DNA of 64,000 bases from Sebastes aleutianus (Eukaryota > Chordata > Actinopteri > Perciformes > Sebastidae). The position numbers were made by a program, and so were the translations under genes. Below, piece by piece: positions 25,265-37,395 of this stretch. A model generated the notes under the pieces. The model made no database searches and had not been told where the DNA came from. It was given only the letters and a program-made list of their open reading frames with translations. The stretch spans positions 26,959,433 to 27,023,432 of the forward strand of contig CAKAKS010000067.1 of assembly GCA_916700875.1 (NCBI GenBank), written 5' to 3'. The first letter of the stretch is position 1. Each line of letters starts with the position of its first letter.

Positions 25265-25890
25265 ATTTGGTAACACTTCATTTTACAGGTCCGCAAATTT
25301 CATGGTAATTACGTGATAATTAGCAAGTAACCTATTTGAAATTTCTTTGGAATTACTGACAAATTACCCCCAATACTTACCTCAAAATTGATCAAAAGTT
25401 ACATTATTATAAACATTATTTAATAATTATATTCTGCTATTTCCCAATAGCTGGTAAATTATTTAATACATTTCAAGGAAAATAATACAAAGTTAATTCA
25501 TATGCTTTATTTCTGGTAAATAGATCATAATTATCGAATAACTTATTTGAAATTTCTTTAAAAAACTCCCTGAATCATGACATTAGCTACCAGGTTACAT
25601 TTGTGCAGACAATAAGTCACACAATGGTGAGATTTGTGCCTGATCAGAAGTGTCTTCTATTAGTTTTGGTTTTCCTTCTCGAGCCTAAGGGCCCAATTTT
25701 AACGATTATATGCTATTTTAGCATATAATTATTAAATAATGTTTATAATTAAGTAATTTTTGATACATTTTGAGGTAAATATTGGGGTGATTTGGCAGTA
25801 ATTCCAAAGAAATTTCAAATAGGTAACTTGCTAATTATCACCTAATTACCATGAAATTTACGGACCTGTAAAATGAAGTGTTACCAAAAA
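25265..25890. mobile_element. Foldback element, copy 1
   Basis: The left arm begins TTGGTAACACTTCATTTTAC and the right arm is its inverted copy, ending GTAAAATGAAGTGTTACCAA. Homology between the arms continues inward for over 100 bases (for example TTTGAAATTTCTTTGGAATT against its complement). It is AT-rich and has no ORF. A second copy lies at 27,465-28,672. Confidence 0.85.
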
Positions 25891-27464
25891 TAAATGCTCT
25901 AAAAATACAATATAAAGTATCACATTCTAGAGGTATACATGCTGTGTGACTTTGAGAAACATGCTGTTCGTTTTTGAATCATTTCGAACGCTGCCATCTG
26001 CTGTTCTTTCAAAAAGCAAGAAATTAAAATCTTTGGGAAAGCTGATATTTGCAAACTGTAAAAGAGTTGTGTCAACTATGATGCTATCGTGAGTTTGACT
26101 TTGCTTTGTTTGACTTGGGATCTGAGCTTCTTCCAATGTTTACAAGATGGTCTGGTTTCCCGTAAAGTGAATGATAATGATAATGATTGACTAAATGTGT
26201 TGATTCTGCTCTTTTGTTTTGCAATTGGATTCCGGTAACCAGGACCTCTACCCACTATCGGGTGATAAAACATATTTGCTCAGCAAGCAATGAGTAATGA
26301 CCACGTAACCCTAGGCTAGTATTTTTATATATCTATTTAAGTCATTGTTTGTGACATGATACCAGATGTTTAGACAAAATGGCAAATTAGGAATGCTGAG
26401 TAACAATTTATTTGTATGGGGAGTTCTCAACTATTAATCAGGTGATAGAAAGTATATGTTCAATAATTTGTCTCTATTGCAAACTTGTTTTATGTGACTG
26501 TGGCATGTTAAAATGTCCTCCGTAAAAAAAAAAGGCCAATCACAGAGATCCTGCCGCTCCAAAATAAGTAGAAGTAATGGTCAGCATTGTTTACGTCTTA
26601 TTAAAAGCAAGATCAATATAGAGCATTCTTCCTGTTAACCACTGCAGCAACCATATTTTCCAAGTATTTCAACGTAAATCAAATGGGGAATACACCTATA
26701 ACATGTCCCTACAGTCACTATATGATGTAAGCCCACTGTACATCCGCCTTGGGGCTTTCTTCAGGGATCCAAACTAAATCTTTTTGGCATTACTGTCCAA
26801 AGGTCTGATGCAAAGATGGGACTGGCAGGAGGGGGCAGAGCTCTCTTTCAGGGCCCCTCTTAATGTACAGTATTTAACTGGTGATACAAAAACAATAGGG
26901 AACAGTATACAAAGTATGCCTACAATACAGTTACGTTAATCTTGAAAGACTTGATTCAAATTATTTAGTAGGAAGAAACCTTTTCAAACCAGTAGCCCTT
27001 ATTTTTACGTTGAATCTTGATGCCAACCCAAGAAACCACACACCAACGTGCCAACAGAATAGATACGCCGGGAATAATAACATAGGAACAATTAGTTACA
27101 CATTATAGGACAGATAAAATACATGCTGTGATTACATCAGTAACATCACCACAGCAGCAAGAAGAGTGCACGTTCCTGTAGATCACATCACATGGTTATT
27201 TATCAGCTTGACATCAGCTCTGCAGCACAGTGTTTGGTCAGTTAAGTATTAACTAGGGAGAGTGCAGAATTTCCATTTATGTTAATATTGCAGCAGTTTA
27301 ACAGCTGCAAATAGGCAGCACAGACCCCATAACTCCAGCTTCTCTCCTCTATCAAAGGCACACAAATGAAATCAACACAGGCCAAAACAAACACCATTAT
27401 TTAGCACTACTTCTACTGTGAATACATACAGTAGGCCCTCAAACACATATTTTTAGGAAGACTA

Positions 27465-28672
27465 GGTAACACTTCATTTTACAGGTCCGCAAATTTCATG
27501 GTAATTAGATGATAATTGGCAAGTAACCTATTTGAAATTTCTTTGGAATTACTGCCAAATTACCCCCAATACTTACCTCCAAATGTATACAAAAATTACT
27601 TTATTATAAACATTATTTAATTATATATGCTAAAATAGCATATAATCGTTACAATAGGGCCCTTAGGCTCGAGAAGGAAAACCAAAACTAATAGAAGACA
27701 CTTCTGATCAGGCACAAATCTCACCATTGTGTGACTTATTGTCTACACAAATGTAACCTGGTAGCTGATGTCATGATTCAGTGAGTTTATTAAAAAAAAA
27801 TTGTTTGCTAATTATTTTATTATTATTTTATATTTACCACCAGACATGGAAATAAAGCATATAAATTAACTTTATATTCTTTTCCTGGAAATGTATTAAA
27901 TAAATTACCAGCTATTGGGAAATAGCAGAATATAAATGAGTAACCCAATCTCTAGATCTTCATCTTCCTAAATTCCTCACTAGTAGAGGTCAATTTTCGA
28001 TAAGATTTGAGGGAACCAAATTATAGAGTAGCCTTTCACATCTATCAAAAAACTGTTCATCTGTCAAATTTTTCAAAAGTCGATTAAAGGGTCATTTAAT
28101 TGCTGTTTTGTAATTGCTTTTCCCCATGTAGTCCATGTATCAGTTTTTTATGTTTTTTATTTTTTCCCACTCACAATGTTGTTTGGTTACGTTTACCCAG
28201 AACTCTTTATAGATATTTAAATCAATATCCTCCTCACAAACACTAACCATACACTTCCACACAAAACAAACACACACACTTATCTTTTTTGATATTTTAC
28301 TGTATTGTTATTGTTATTATATATATATATATATTGTCCTAATTGTTTGTTATCACTATTATGTAGTCATATTATTTCTTTATATTAATCTTGTTTCTAG
28401 GTGGAGGCTTCAGATAAGCCCAGTGGGTTTTTGCCTCTTCTTTCCTGCACTGTATATCATTCATTTATTTTTTTGTTATGTTGCAGTCTTAAATTGTGCA
28501 AAATAAATAAACAAATAATTAGTAAATAATGTTTATAGTATAAATATAATTTTTAGGTAAATATTGGGTTAATTTGGCAGTAATTCCAAAGAAATTTCAA
28601 ATAAGTTACTTACTAATTATCTAAATGATCTATTACCTAATTACCATGATATTTGTGGACCTGTAAAATGAA
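27465..28672. mobile_element. Foldback element, copy 2, interrupted by a LINE fragment
   Basis: The left arm (GGTAACACTTCATTTTACAG) and right arm (GGACCTGTAAAATGAAG) match the element at 25,265. The middle is enlarged by about 570 bp of unrelated sequence (27,938-28,510) that carries a LINE 3' end, so this is a nested insertion. Confidence 0.8.
27938..28510 (+). mobile_element. 5'-truncated non-LTR retrotransposon (LINE) 3' end
   Basis: In one forward frame the first ~170 bases read like the very end of a LINE reverse-transcriptase ORF (pattern LDLHLPKFLTSRGQFSIRFE ... SSVKFFKSRLKGHLI), with an internal stop where Trp would be expected. A 3' UTR follows, with an AT microsatellite at 28,317-28,334 and an A-rich tail of AATAAATAAA type. 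It is dead and fragmentary. Family assignment beyond LINE is not possible by eye. Confidence 0.6.
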
Positions 28673-28949
28673 GAAGACTACAGCGCCATCGTGTGTGTAC
28701 TGTGAGTTAAAACAAAGACCAACTCCAACTCTTGCAATGAGATAGTTCACTGATTTGGGGCCTATCGTTACGAAAACTCTTATATAAACTAAACCACAAC
28801 AGCTTACAACTGTGTTAAAATCGGAATATATTGTTAACAAGCAAAGTAGCACACTGTATGGGTTAAAACACGACACCTGCAATTGTTTTTAAGGCATTTA
28901 ACGAAATAGTTAAAGCTCATCACTACTCCACTCTCTTCTCGCTTCGTCT

Positions 28950-29149
28950 GGCGTCTTCTCGCGATATTACGCGCGATGATACGGTGCCTTGTAGAGATCA
29001 CATTGCTCACATTGTAGCTTGAGGCTCTATTAAAGAGTCATAACAGCAGCAGCAGCAGCAGCCAGCCGTGACATTTGCACCGAAACGTTTCCTTGTCGGT
29101 GTCCTCCGACGAACTACTATTGCAACTTGACAAACCAGCTTTCTGTGGA
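28950..29149 (+). promoter_or_regulatory. dhrs1: dhrs1 promoter region and non-coding first exon
   Basis: The region is CpG-richer than its flanks and includes TCTCGCGA at 28957-28964, a core-promoter motif common in TATA-less vertebrate housekeeping genes. A (CAG)n-like tract lies near 29,046. TTCTGTGGA followed by GTAAGG at 29,150 is a good donor, and the next acceptor on this strand (CCCCCCCCCAG, ending 30,743) lies just before the dhrs1 ATG. The start of transcription is not resolved. Confidence 0.5.
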
Positions 29150-29811
29150 GTAAGGTAGTTATGTCTTTATGCAATTGTGCATTAGATTTTATAGTTTATT
29201 TTACAATATGTGTTAAATAACAGTCTCGACACTGATTAATTACAATGTTAATTACTCAAATCATCCAGCTATAGGAGCTGTCAGTGTCTGCTAAAAGTCT
29301 TTAGGCTTTGACTGAATCTTTCACGTTATGAAAGGCGTTTTGTTATCTAGGGCAAACATGTTGTTCAAATTTATTTATTTGTTTTTTCTTTATATGAGAA
29401 ACAGATGTGTCTGTCAACACGTGAGTGTCTCAATAAATAGTGAGCTTTTATTATGTTGCATTTTCCTCCTGTTATATTTAGCAATATAGCTTTGTTATGA
29501 CATTTTATAGTGTGCATGTACTTTTACAATTATGTGATTTGGGGCAAAGTTGACCTACATTCATAACTTATCACTGATAAATCATGATCACTGATACAAG
29601 CAGTGTTGACTATAATGTTGAATAACAGTGACTGGCCTAAATATAGTTGTGTAAGGCCAAAAATTAGTTACAGATTTCAAGTGAACTGTGGACAGTGGGG
29701 GTGCCAATAGTGCAAAGTCATTGGTGCAACTATGCTCCAATTTTTTTTATTTTCCAGTTGACCTCTTGTCACACATAACTGACACACCTCCATCAATCTT
29801 ATCTATTTTTA

Positions 29812-30700
29812 TTACACGGCGTTGTTGAATACTTGATTCTGATTGGTCAATCACAGCATTCTGCGGTCTGTTAGTTCTTTTATAGTCAGCTCAGGTCAAG
29901 TCAAGTCAAGTCAGCTCAATTTTATGTGTATAGCCACAAAAAACAAATCACAAATTTGCCTCGGGGGGGCTTTACAATCTGTACAGGATACGACACCCTC
30001 TGTCCTTTACAGTGCGACCCTCTCATCAGATAAGGAAAAACTCCACACAAAAAAAAAACCTTTTAACAGGGGAAAAAGGAAAAAATGGAAGAAAGCAGAC
30101 TGTTGCTATGTATAGCAGACCGTTGCTTTGGGCGCAGTTCTGATGTCAGACTCTGGCGGACCGTTTTTGTGTCAAATTTTTGATTTCTTAAATAAGCAGT
30201 CGATAATGTACAGCTAGCCGGTCATTATTGTGAAAGAAATCCCTTCAGGGCGATGAGAGACGTCAAGGTGCGGCATCAACCTGTCTGGGATTCTTTCACA
30301 ACAATGACCGGCTCGCTGTACATTATCCCTTATTTATTACACGGCGTTGTTGAATACTCTATTCTGATTGGTTAATCACGGCGTTCTGCAGTCTGTTATT
30401 TCTTTATAGCAGACCGTTGCTATATATAGCAGACCGAAGCTATGTATAGCAGACCGTTGCTGTGTATAGCAGACCGAAGCTATGTATAGCAGACCGTTGC
30501 TATGTATAGCAGACCGTTGCCATGGGCACAGCTCTGATGTCGGACTCTGTCGACCGTTTTGTAACAAATTATTGAATTCTTAAGTAAGTAGCCGTGTAAT
30601 AAGCGGGATAATGTACAGGCGTGCGGCATCGTCCTGTCGGGCTTTATTTCACAACAATGACTGGCTCGCTGTACATTATTCCGTACTTAGTTTGCGTGTG
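29812..30700. mobile_element. Nested MITEs with tandem 20-bp array, dhrs1 intron 1
   Basis: Two related copies start ATTACACGGCGTTGTTGAAT (near 29,812 and 30,336) and run through GGTCTGTTA and CAGACCGTTGC boxes toward ATAATGTACAG ends. The first copy is interrupted (about 29,885-30,090) by a common fish repeat with the box TTTGCCTC-GGGGGGCTTTAC and an ATAAGGAAAAACTCC box. The second contains a 20-bp tandem repeat, TATAGCAGACCGTTGCTATG, about six times at 30,405-30,528. Confidence 0.65.
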
Positions 30701-30749
30701 AGCTTACTACTTGTTGTATGTTTTGTTGTTGTCCCCCCCCCCAGGGAAA

Positions 30750-33371
30750 ATGTCCTTGTCTGGCTGGGTGTGTGTGGTAACAGGTGCCTCCAGAGGCATC
30801 GGTAGGGGAATAGCCCTCCAGCTGTCTGAGGCCGGAGCCACGGTCTACATCACAGGACGCCAGGAGAAGACTCTGAAAGAAACCGCTGCACAGGTGACAT
30901 TTTTGAGCGTGGATTTCTTATAAGGGCTAAATCAGACGGCTGTTAGGTAACCTAGCAGTGTTTCAGTCAGGATTAGTCTCTACGTAGTTCACAGCTGATG
31001 TGTTTGTTCTCAACACAGGTCAAGGAGAGGGGTGGAAACTGTGTTCCGGTTATCTGTGATTCTACAAAAGACGAAGACATCAAAGACCTGTTTGAACGGA
31101 TCAAACGTGAACAGGATGGCAGACTGGATGTCCTGGTTAACAACGCCTATGCTGGAGTACAGGTAGATATACTGGACTGACATGAAACACCAGGTGTATC
31201 ACATACTTGAATTCCTTGTGGAACACTTGACAACATTAAAATCATCAACCATAAACTGGGTCTTGTTTAGAAGGTAACTCGCACATTGCGAAAAATTGCA
31301 AAAACGTGGAAAGAGTCTTGCGAGACTCGCTGCCCGCAGCCTATCCTAACCTTAACCATTCGATGTCAATGTCTAACCTTAACCATTCAAGGTCAATGCC
31401 TAACCTTAACAATTCGAGGTCACTCTACCTATTCAAGGTCAATGTCTGACCTTAACCATTCAAGGTCAATGCCTAACCTTACCTATTCAAGGTCAATGCC
31501 TAACCTTAACTATTCGAGGTCAATGCCTAACCTTTAACATTTGAGGTCAATGTCTAACCTTAACTATTCAAGGTCAATGCCTAACCTTAACCATTCGAGG
31601 CCAATTTCTAACCATAACCTATCATGGTCATTGTCTAACCTTAACTATTTGAGGTCACCCTAACCATTCAAGGTCAATGCCTAACCTTAACCATTCGAGG
31701 TCAATGCCTAACCATAACTATTCAAGGTCAATGCCTAACCTTAACCATTCGAGGTCAATGCCTAACCATAACTATTCGAGGTCAATGTCTAACCTTAACC
31801 ACCTCTAGACACGACCCATAAACTGCCCACTGTGTGACCTTTTTACCTGAACTTTAAACATGATTATTATTGATTATTATTATGACATGATTATTCCAGG
31901 CTATCTTCGAGAATATGGGGACCAAGTTCTGGGAAATTGATCCCTCCATGTGGGATTCCATCAACAACACCGGCCTGAGGTATGCGTTTTGTGCTTAGTC
32001 ATTGTCTGATACTGTAAGTCCACTGAGTCATCCCTTCGTGACGCGTGACAGTTTTCCGGGCATCAGCTGTTACTCAATGTGTTTTTGTCTCTTTTTAGTT
32101 CAGCATGAGTCTTCTGTCAGTAGTAGCTCGTTCAGAATACATAACAAAACAAGAAACCGGGAAAGTGATAGGAAACATAGTGTGATGTGTTTTACTGTAA
32201 AGTCAAGCAGTATTCAATTGCCGTTTATGAGATGTATTTTACAACTGCGGATAATAATAACTTGACTAATTTCCATTTTTATTTATCTGGCAGGGGCCAC
32301 TATTTCTTCTCCGTTTATGCATCCCGGATGATGGTGGCTCAAGGTCGGGGCTTGATAATCACCATTTCATCTATCGGGGGGCTGCGGTATCTCTTCAACG
32401 TGCCATATGGTGTTGGCAAAGCCGCAGTAAGTTCTCCTCTCATTAAGTCCCAGATTTATGTTATCAAGACCCAAATCTGATTGAACACAAGTACATGTGC
32501 TGTATAATTAGGGCAGTTGGTGTCATAAAAACCTGTTTTGTTTTGTGGTTTGTTTCCAGTGTGACAGGCTGGCGGCAGACATGGCTGTTGAGCTGAAAAG
32601 TAGGGGGGTGGCTTCTGTCAGTCTGTGGCCGGGAGCGGTACGAACAGAGCTGGTGTCTCAGTTAATTTTGGAGAAAGCACCAGAGGGTGCAGATACCAAG
32701 GTAGACTCTTATCTAACAGCAAGTCCTCATCCCCGGCAGCTACTTGTTTTTTTATTGTTAAATCTCTGGATTTTCTTTTGCTCAGGTTAGAGATATGTTT
32801 GCCAACGGGGAAACCACAGAAGTGAGTGGAATGTGCATCGTCAACCTGGCAAAAGGTAGGATTATACAGTATGAGATGGTATTCACCTCACAGTCAGCAC
32901 ATATTTGATCTGCACATGTTGTTCATTGTAACATGCTTTCAGAAACTGTTTTTTTATTGCTGATGAGCATTAACTGGTTCAACAGATTTTGTTAGAGTCT
33001 TGTTCATTTTCAAACAAAGCACACCTTGGTTTCTGTTTCTGCCTGAAAGATAAACATCTGATGTCAATGACTGGGAAAGTGCTCATGACTTGTGACCTGG
33101 CAAGGCGCTACGGGATAAAAGATGTTGATGGTGAGTTTGTATCAGCTGTCTTAAGTTTTTTTTTTTTTTTTTATTTGAACTTACTATTATGTACAGTCAC
33201 ATGATTCCAATTTTGTTCATCTGTTTATTTCCAGGACGGAATGTAGCTGATTACACTTCCATAAAATTCCTCCTGGGCCAGGTCCCATATCTCTCCTGGA
33301 TGTCATATGTTGTCCCTTCATTCCTACGCGTGCCACGCTTTGTGCTCACCCTGGCTAATAGCCGCTTCTAA
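30750..33371 (+). CDS. dhrs1: Dehydrogenase/reductase SDR family member 1 (Dhrs1)
   Basis: Eight coding exons with GT-AG borders and matching phases: 30750-30893, 31019-31162, 31900-31979, 32294-32426, 32560-32700, 32786-32855, 33050-33130, 33235-33371. They total 930 nt, 309 aa plus stop, close to mammalian DHRS1 (about 313). It belongs to the classical short-chain dehydrogenase/reductases, which use NAD(P)H to reduce carbonyls of steroids, lipids and xenobiotics; DHRS1 is reported as ER-associated. Visible motifs: cofactor loop TGASRGIG (residues 11-18), NNAYAG (89-94), catalytic Ser in ISSIGG (about 148-149), and YGVGK with catalytic Tyr161 and Lys165. The C-terminal part after about residue 215 is hydrophobic and Pro-rich (QVPYLSWMSYVVPSFLRVP), as expected for membrane association. 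All catalytic residues are present. The ATG was chosen because it lies 5 bases after the acceptor and starts the canonical MSLSGWVCVVTGAS core. Confidence 0.96.
31345..31800. repeat. 27-bp minisatellite in dhrs1 intron
   Basis: The unit is close to AACCTTAACCATTCGAGGTC followed by AATGCCT, repeated about 16 times with substitutions and some shortened copies. It lies wholly between the second and third coding exons. The run AAGGTCAATG or GAGGTCAATG resembles a nuclear-receptor half-site (AGGTCA), repeated every 27 bp; this may be coincidence. Confidence 0.9.
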
Positions 33372-33568
33372 GCATTTGCTATAGCCGCACTGAAGTGACA
33401 GTATCATACTGTGTTTCAACTACATGGTCCAAATTCTAGCTAAACCTATACATCAGACCGGCAATACTTCATCCAGAGTAGACGCGCATGCCCACGCCCC
33501 CCCTTTTGGGGGAAAACAATCCCGTGTCCCTCATAGACGGTAACAGCGTAAACAGAAGAAGTAGAAAC

Positions 33569-33750
33569 ATGTCTCCAAACTTCTACTTTAAACAAACTGG
33601 TAATAGTAATAACGCTGTGCCGAAGAGTTGCTGTGTAGTTGGTTGCACCAACAATAAATCCAAAAATGCTGATCTCTGATTTGTTCCCCTGCCGTGTCCT
33701 AACAAAGATATAATAGAGGGGCTTAATGGCTTCAAGCTATAGACCAGACC
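33569..33750 (+). pseudogene. Decayed THAP-domain-like fragment
   Basis: A forward frame contains VPKSCCVVGCTNNKSKNADL, which matches the start of THAP zinc-finger domains (C-x2-4-C pair after a short basic lead). A stop follows at once, and the downstream frame (FVPLPCPNKDII ...) ends in another stop, so the later Cys-His pair of the domain cannot be recognised. It is likely a relic of a THAP transposase or retrocopy. Only the first half of the motif is present, hence modest confidence. Confidence 0.45.
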
Positions 33751-34852
33751 AGCATTGCGTCATCACCGAGGCCGAGCTCCTGTTTTGGGGAAAGAAACTC
33801 GCTGTCAAAGGAGCTGTTGTGTAATAGGTTAATCCAGGCTTTCACATACAGTAGATTTCAGGCACATACGACACGTGAATATTCACGTTAGTCAGTGTGG
33901 TAAATGGCTAAATGATGCTGGTGACAGTGACTAGCATGGCTAGCTAACATTAGCTTGTGTGAGGCTGCTGCAGTAATACTGTCATACATTCACGTTATAG
34001 CAGCATCAGACTGTCGTCTCCAACTACATCTCAGCCTATAGATCAAACAGTTGGCTATTAACACGTCAGTTATTTACAGACAACACTTAGCCTAATGTGA
34101 TTCAATCAAATACGTATAGATGTCTGGATAAGCAATATCTGGCCACTGTGTTGGACGGGGGAAGACTGAAGGGACATGACGGCGATCAACCTTAATTAAT
34201 TAAGGTATCGCGAACGCTCAGGTTCAGGCAAGGTCCCAAAATAATTATTAGACATATGTATAGAACAAACATTTGTATAACAAGAGATGAATGGATATGA
34301 ACTTACAATCCAAATATTCGTCAAATTGCATCGAAGTTTATGGGATCTTTGGTTTTCTATCCCCCAAAAGGGGGCGTGGCCTTGACTTTTTGCGAAGTAT
34401 GTGCCGATCTGATGTATAGTAACCATGTCAATATCAAATCCATTTTTAATAGCTAACGGGTGACAAGAAACCAAACAATTTAGACTGACGATTCTTTTTT
34501 GGGGTCATGGTTTTGGTTTCAGTTCGGTTTGTTTTGCACATTATAGGGAGAAGGAAAACAACAATTTCCAATGTGTTTGAATTCCAAATATATAAATAGA
34601 TTGATTGATTGATAGTAATGAATGATATTTTTACATTATATGAAGCCATAACACTGATTTTATACATGAAATAAGGCAGGCTACTTAATGGTCAAGTAGG
34701 CCTATGTTCAGATAATTGCTTCTTATGTCTCTGGCACCTCATCAAATAATTAGCAGGCCTATATTTAATAATGGTGCAACAGTTCAACGAGCCCACGGTT
34801 CTGTTTGTACACTCATTGAACAGTTTTTTTTTTTACGGATCGCTTTTGGTTT

Positions 34853-35196
34853 AGGGCTGTCATGATTTCACTACACGATTATCGCGGCCAAAAGAATTCA
34901 AGATAACGATATTATCTCGATATTTATTGAACATTTTTGAAAAATAATAATCAGTCAAATTCTTTTTTATTTATCTTCTTTATTGTGCCCTTTTTTGGCA
35001 AATAAATTATACTCAAAATACGAGTATAGGGAGGTGGAGAGAGGGTCTGTAACCATAACGTATATATAGAATGATTTAAGAGGTGCTATGTTATTTACAC
35101 AATATTATCATATGTGTATTATTAACATGATGACAACATTTCATTTTTAAATATTACGGTTATCGTCGGTACGGGTATATCGCGACACCCCTAATA
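34853..35196. mobile_element. Short hAT-like MITE
   Basis: The left end TTAGGGCTGTCATGATTTC and the inverted right end (minus strand TTAGGGGTGTCGCGATATA) form imperfect terminal repeats. Between them lies AT-rich sequence with GATAACGATATTATC. This resembles common fish hAT-derived elements; no ORF. Confidence 0.5.
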
Positions 35197-35493
35197 TACA
35201 TCTATTCCTACTTGAGTACTTAATGAAGGCTCTATGAATGTACTCTATGAAGTTTGAGGTAAACGAAGTAAGCATGAAGGATGCACTAGCACATTCACAC
35301 TTATAACAGCTGTGGATGAAGCCACACAAATGTGAAAATGGGAATTTATTATTATTATTACTACATGAGATGTATTTTCTTAAGCAGTATACAAAATCAC
35401 AATTATCCAAAGATGAAACATTTTAGATACATATAAATGCTTGTGTACTTTTCCACTTATTTTTGCATTTGATTGTTATATTTCTATTAAATG

Positions 35494-35560
35494 TATATAT
35501 ATATATATATATACACATAGCACTACTATTACTACTACTACTACTACTACTACTACTGCT
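35494..35560. repeat. Compound microsatellite (AT)n-(CTA)n
   Basis: About ten TA dinucleotides at 35,494-35,512 are followed by about ten ACT/CTA trinucleotides at 35,520-35,560. It is a simple repeat in intergenic DNA. Confidence 0.9.
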
Positions 35561-36425
35561 ACTATGGTATTTGACTGGCTAACTCACAACTGATTAAATA
35601 AAGAAATGTTTACTCGCTGCTGTTTACACTTCTCATTCCTTGTTGCAAAATAACAAAGTGATAGCATCTTCAAACTGATAAAAGGAGATATGTCTTTAAT
35701 GAAGAGGGTTGAATCTCTTGCAGAAAGATTAATATCTACATCTTGTCTATATTATATTATTATTTAGCATTAACAATGGATTGTAATTGTTACCTCTGAC
35801 TGTGAGATATATATCACTAAAGTACAGCTGCCTTGTTTTCAGTGACAGGACATCATGTCTGAAGCTGATGGGAATTCAGCACACTGCTGAAGGACACAGT
35901 ATCACTGGAATACTGCTGATTACTGTGATCTTGTTTATAATACAAAGACAAATATAACAGACTGCAAGCTAGTTCTTGTAAGAACCTCTGGAAATGATAC
36001 AGGGTCTTAGCCATGGTTTTAGAGATACTGAGGTCAAGCCCCCCAGCGCAAATTTAAAATGCTTTTAATTATTTGGATTTTTCTTATTTTATTTATCGAC
36101 TTAAATGTTCAATTAACAGTTCACTTTTATTTTCTGTAAGTTGTAATCCTCAACTTGAAACCTTCAAATGGTGTTTCAAAGGCTTCTCTATACTGCCAGC
36201 AAAAAAAAAATGTATCATGAGGAAATAATGTCTTCTTTAATTAGTTATTTGTTGGCTCAAAAGTAGTAACTGAGTCTAAAACTAAATACCTGGATGTCAT
36301 ATTTTTCTAAATGTATTGGTAACTTCTCTCATGTTGCTAAAATGCCTAGATTCTCAGAAAGCATACAGTGGCCTCTGGTGGCTGCTATGGCTCTGGACTG
36401 ATAACTCAGAAGCTCTATAACACAT

Positions 36426-37395
36426 GTGTCAAACTCAAGGCCCACGGGCCAAATCTGGCCCCTTGCAAATTTTGATCCGGCCATCTATATCAATTTAGGC
36501 TCTCCATAAATTTTGGCCCCCCTAGTTGTGGTCTGCACAGCAACGCTTGCCCCGTACACCAAACACACAGGTATGTCTCCATTGTTTGCAAGCTAGCAAA
36601 CAGAATGGCACAAAAAAAAGTAAAGTTGAGGCTGAAGGCTACATGTGAGTTTTGCTTTTAGGGTTTTATGTTCAACCAATTGTATGCACAAAGGCTTGGG
36701 ACATGTAAACTACATGATCAAAGTTTAATTTTTTATATTAAATGTCCGACACAACCATTGAGTTGTCATATTCAGGCCTGGGAAACAGGTTGTTGTGAGT
36801 TGGTTGTATGGTTGCCTACTTATGAAAATATAATAAGAATACATTATTTTGTTTGAGTAAATTCTAAGCAACTTTATGTTGACTTTTTTAGGGATTATTT
36901 CGATTAAATTGTATGTGAGAAGGCTATATGGGTGGGGTGACCAGGTGTCCCACTTCACGAGGGACTGCGCAGTATTTTTATCCCTTGTCCCACATCCCAC
37001 AAATTTAGATGATTTAGGCGGAATATGATGGAAACTACCACAAAGAAAAGGTTGTAGCATCTACAACCAAGACTGTGAACCTACTTATAAGTATTTATAA
37101 GCCGGTGGAAGGCGATTCTCAGAGTTTTTTTATGAAATTTGACAGTTATTCTTTTAACTTTAACTGACGTGAAAATGTGGAGCCTACTGCCTCGGATTTA
37201 TTATACGAGCGCCTCCTCCCTCCAATCCATGGCCTGCTCTCCCAAATTGTATGTGAGAAGAAAATAAACAAAGACATTTTATTTTTTTGATTAAATGAAA
37301 GCATATCAATAAACTACATGTGTCTGGCCCTAGATGTGATTTTCATTTCCCATTAGTGCTCCTTTGCGCAATTGAGTTTGACACACCTGCACTAT
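36426..37395. mobile_element. hAT-like element with a homez leader fragment inside its right end
   Basis: The left terminus GTGTCAAACTCAAGGCCC and the right terminus ATTGAGTTTGACACACCTGC are inverted repeats of the type found on hAT elements. The left interior includes CAAATCTGGCCCC, typical of these repeats. No intact transposase is present; a short start ATGGCACAAAAAAAAGTAAA near 36,605 is not followed by a long frame. Unexpectedly the last ~220 bases before the right end begin with a copy of the homez upstream sequence (37,170-37,250). Confidence 0.6.

Larger units (their letters stand above)
24722..28950. other. Intergenic region between two divergent genes
   Basis: No exon could be supported here on either strand; the short ORFs have no recognisable protein features. 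The two foldback elements listed separately occupy about 1.8 kb of it. The remainder is AT-rich unique-looking sequence. A regulatory role is possible, because it separates the TATA promoter at 24,721 from the dhrs1 promoter near 28,950. Confidence 0.5.
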
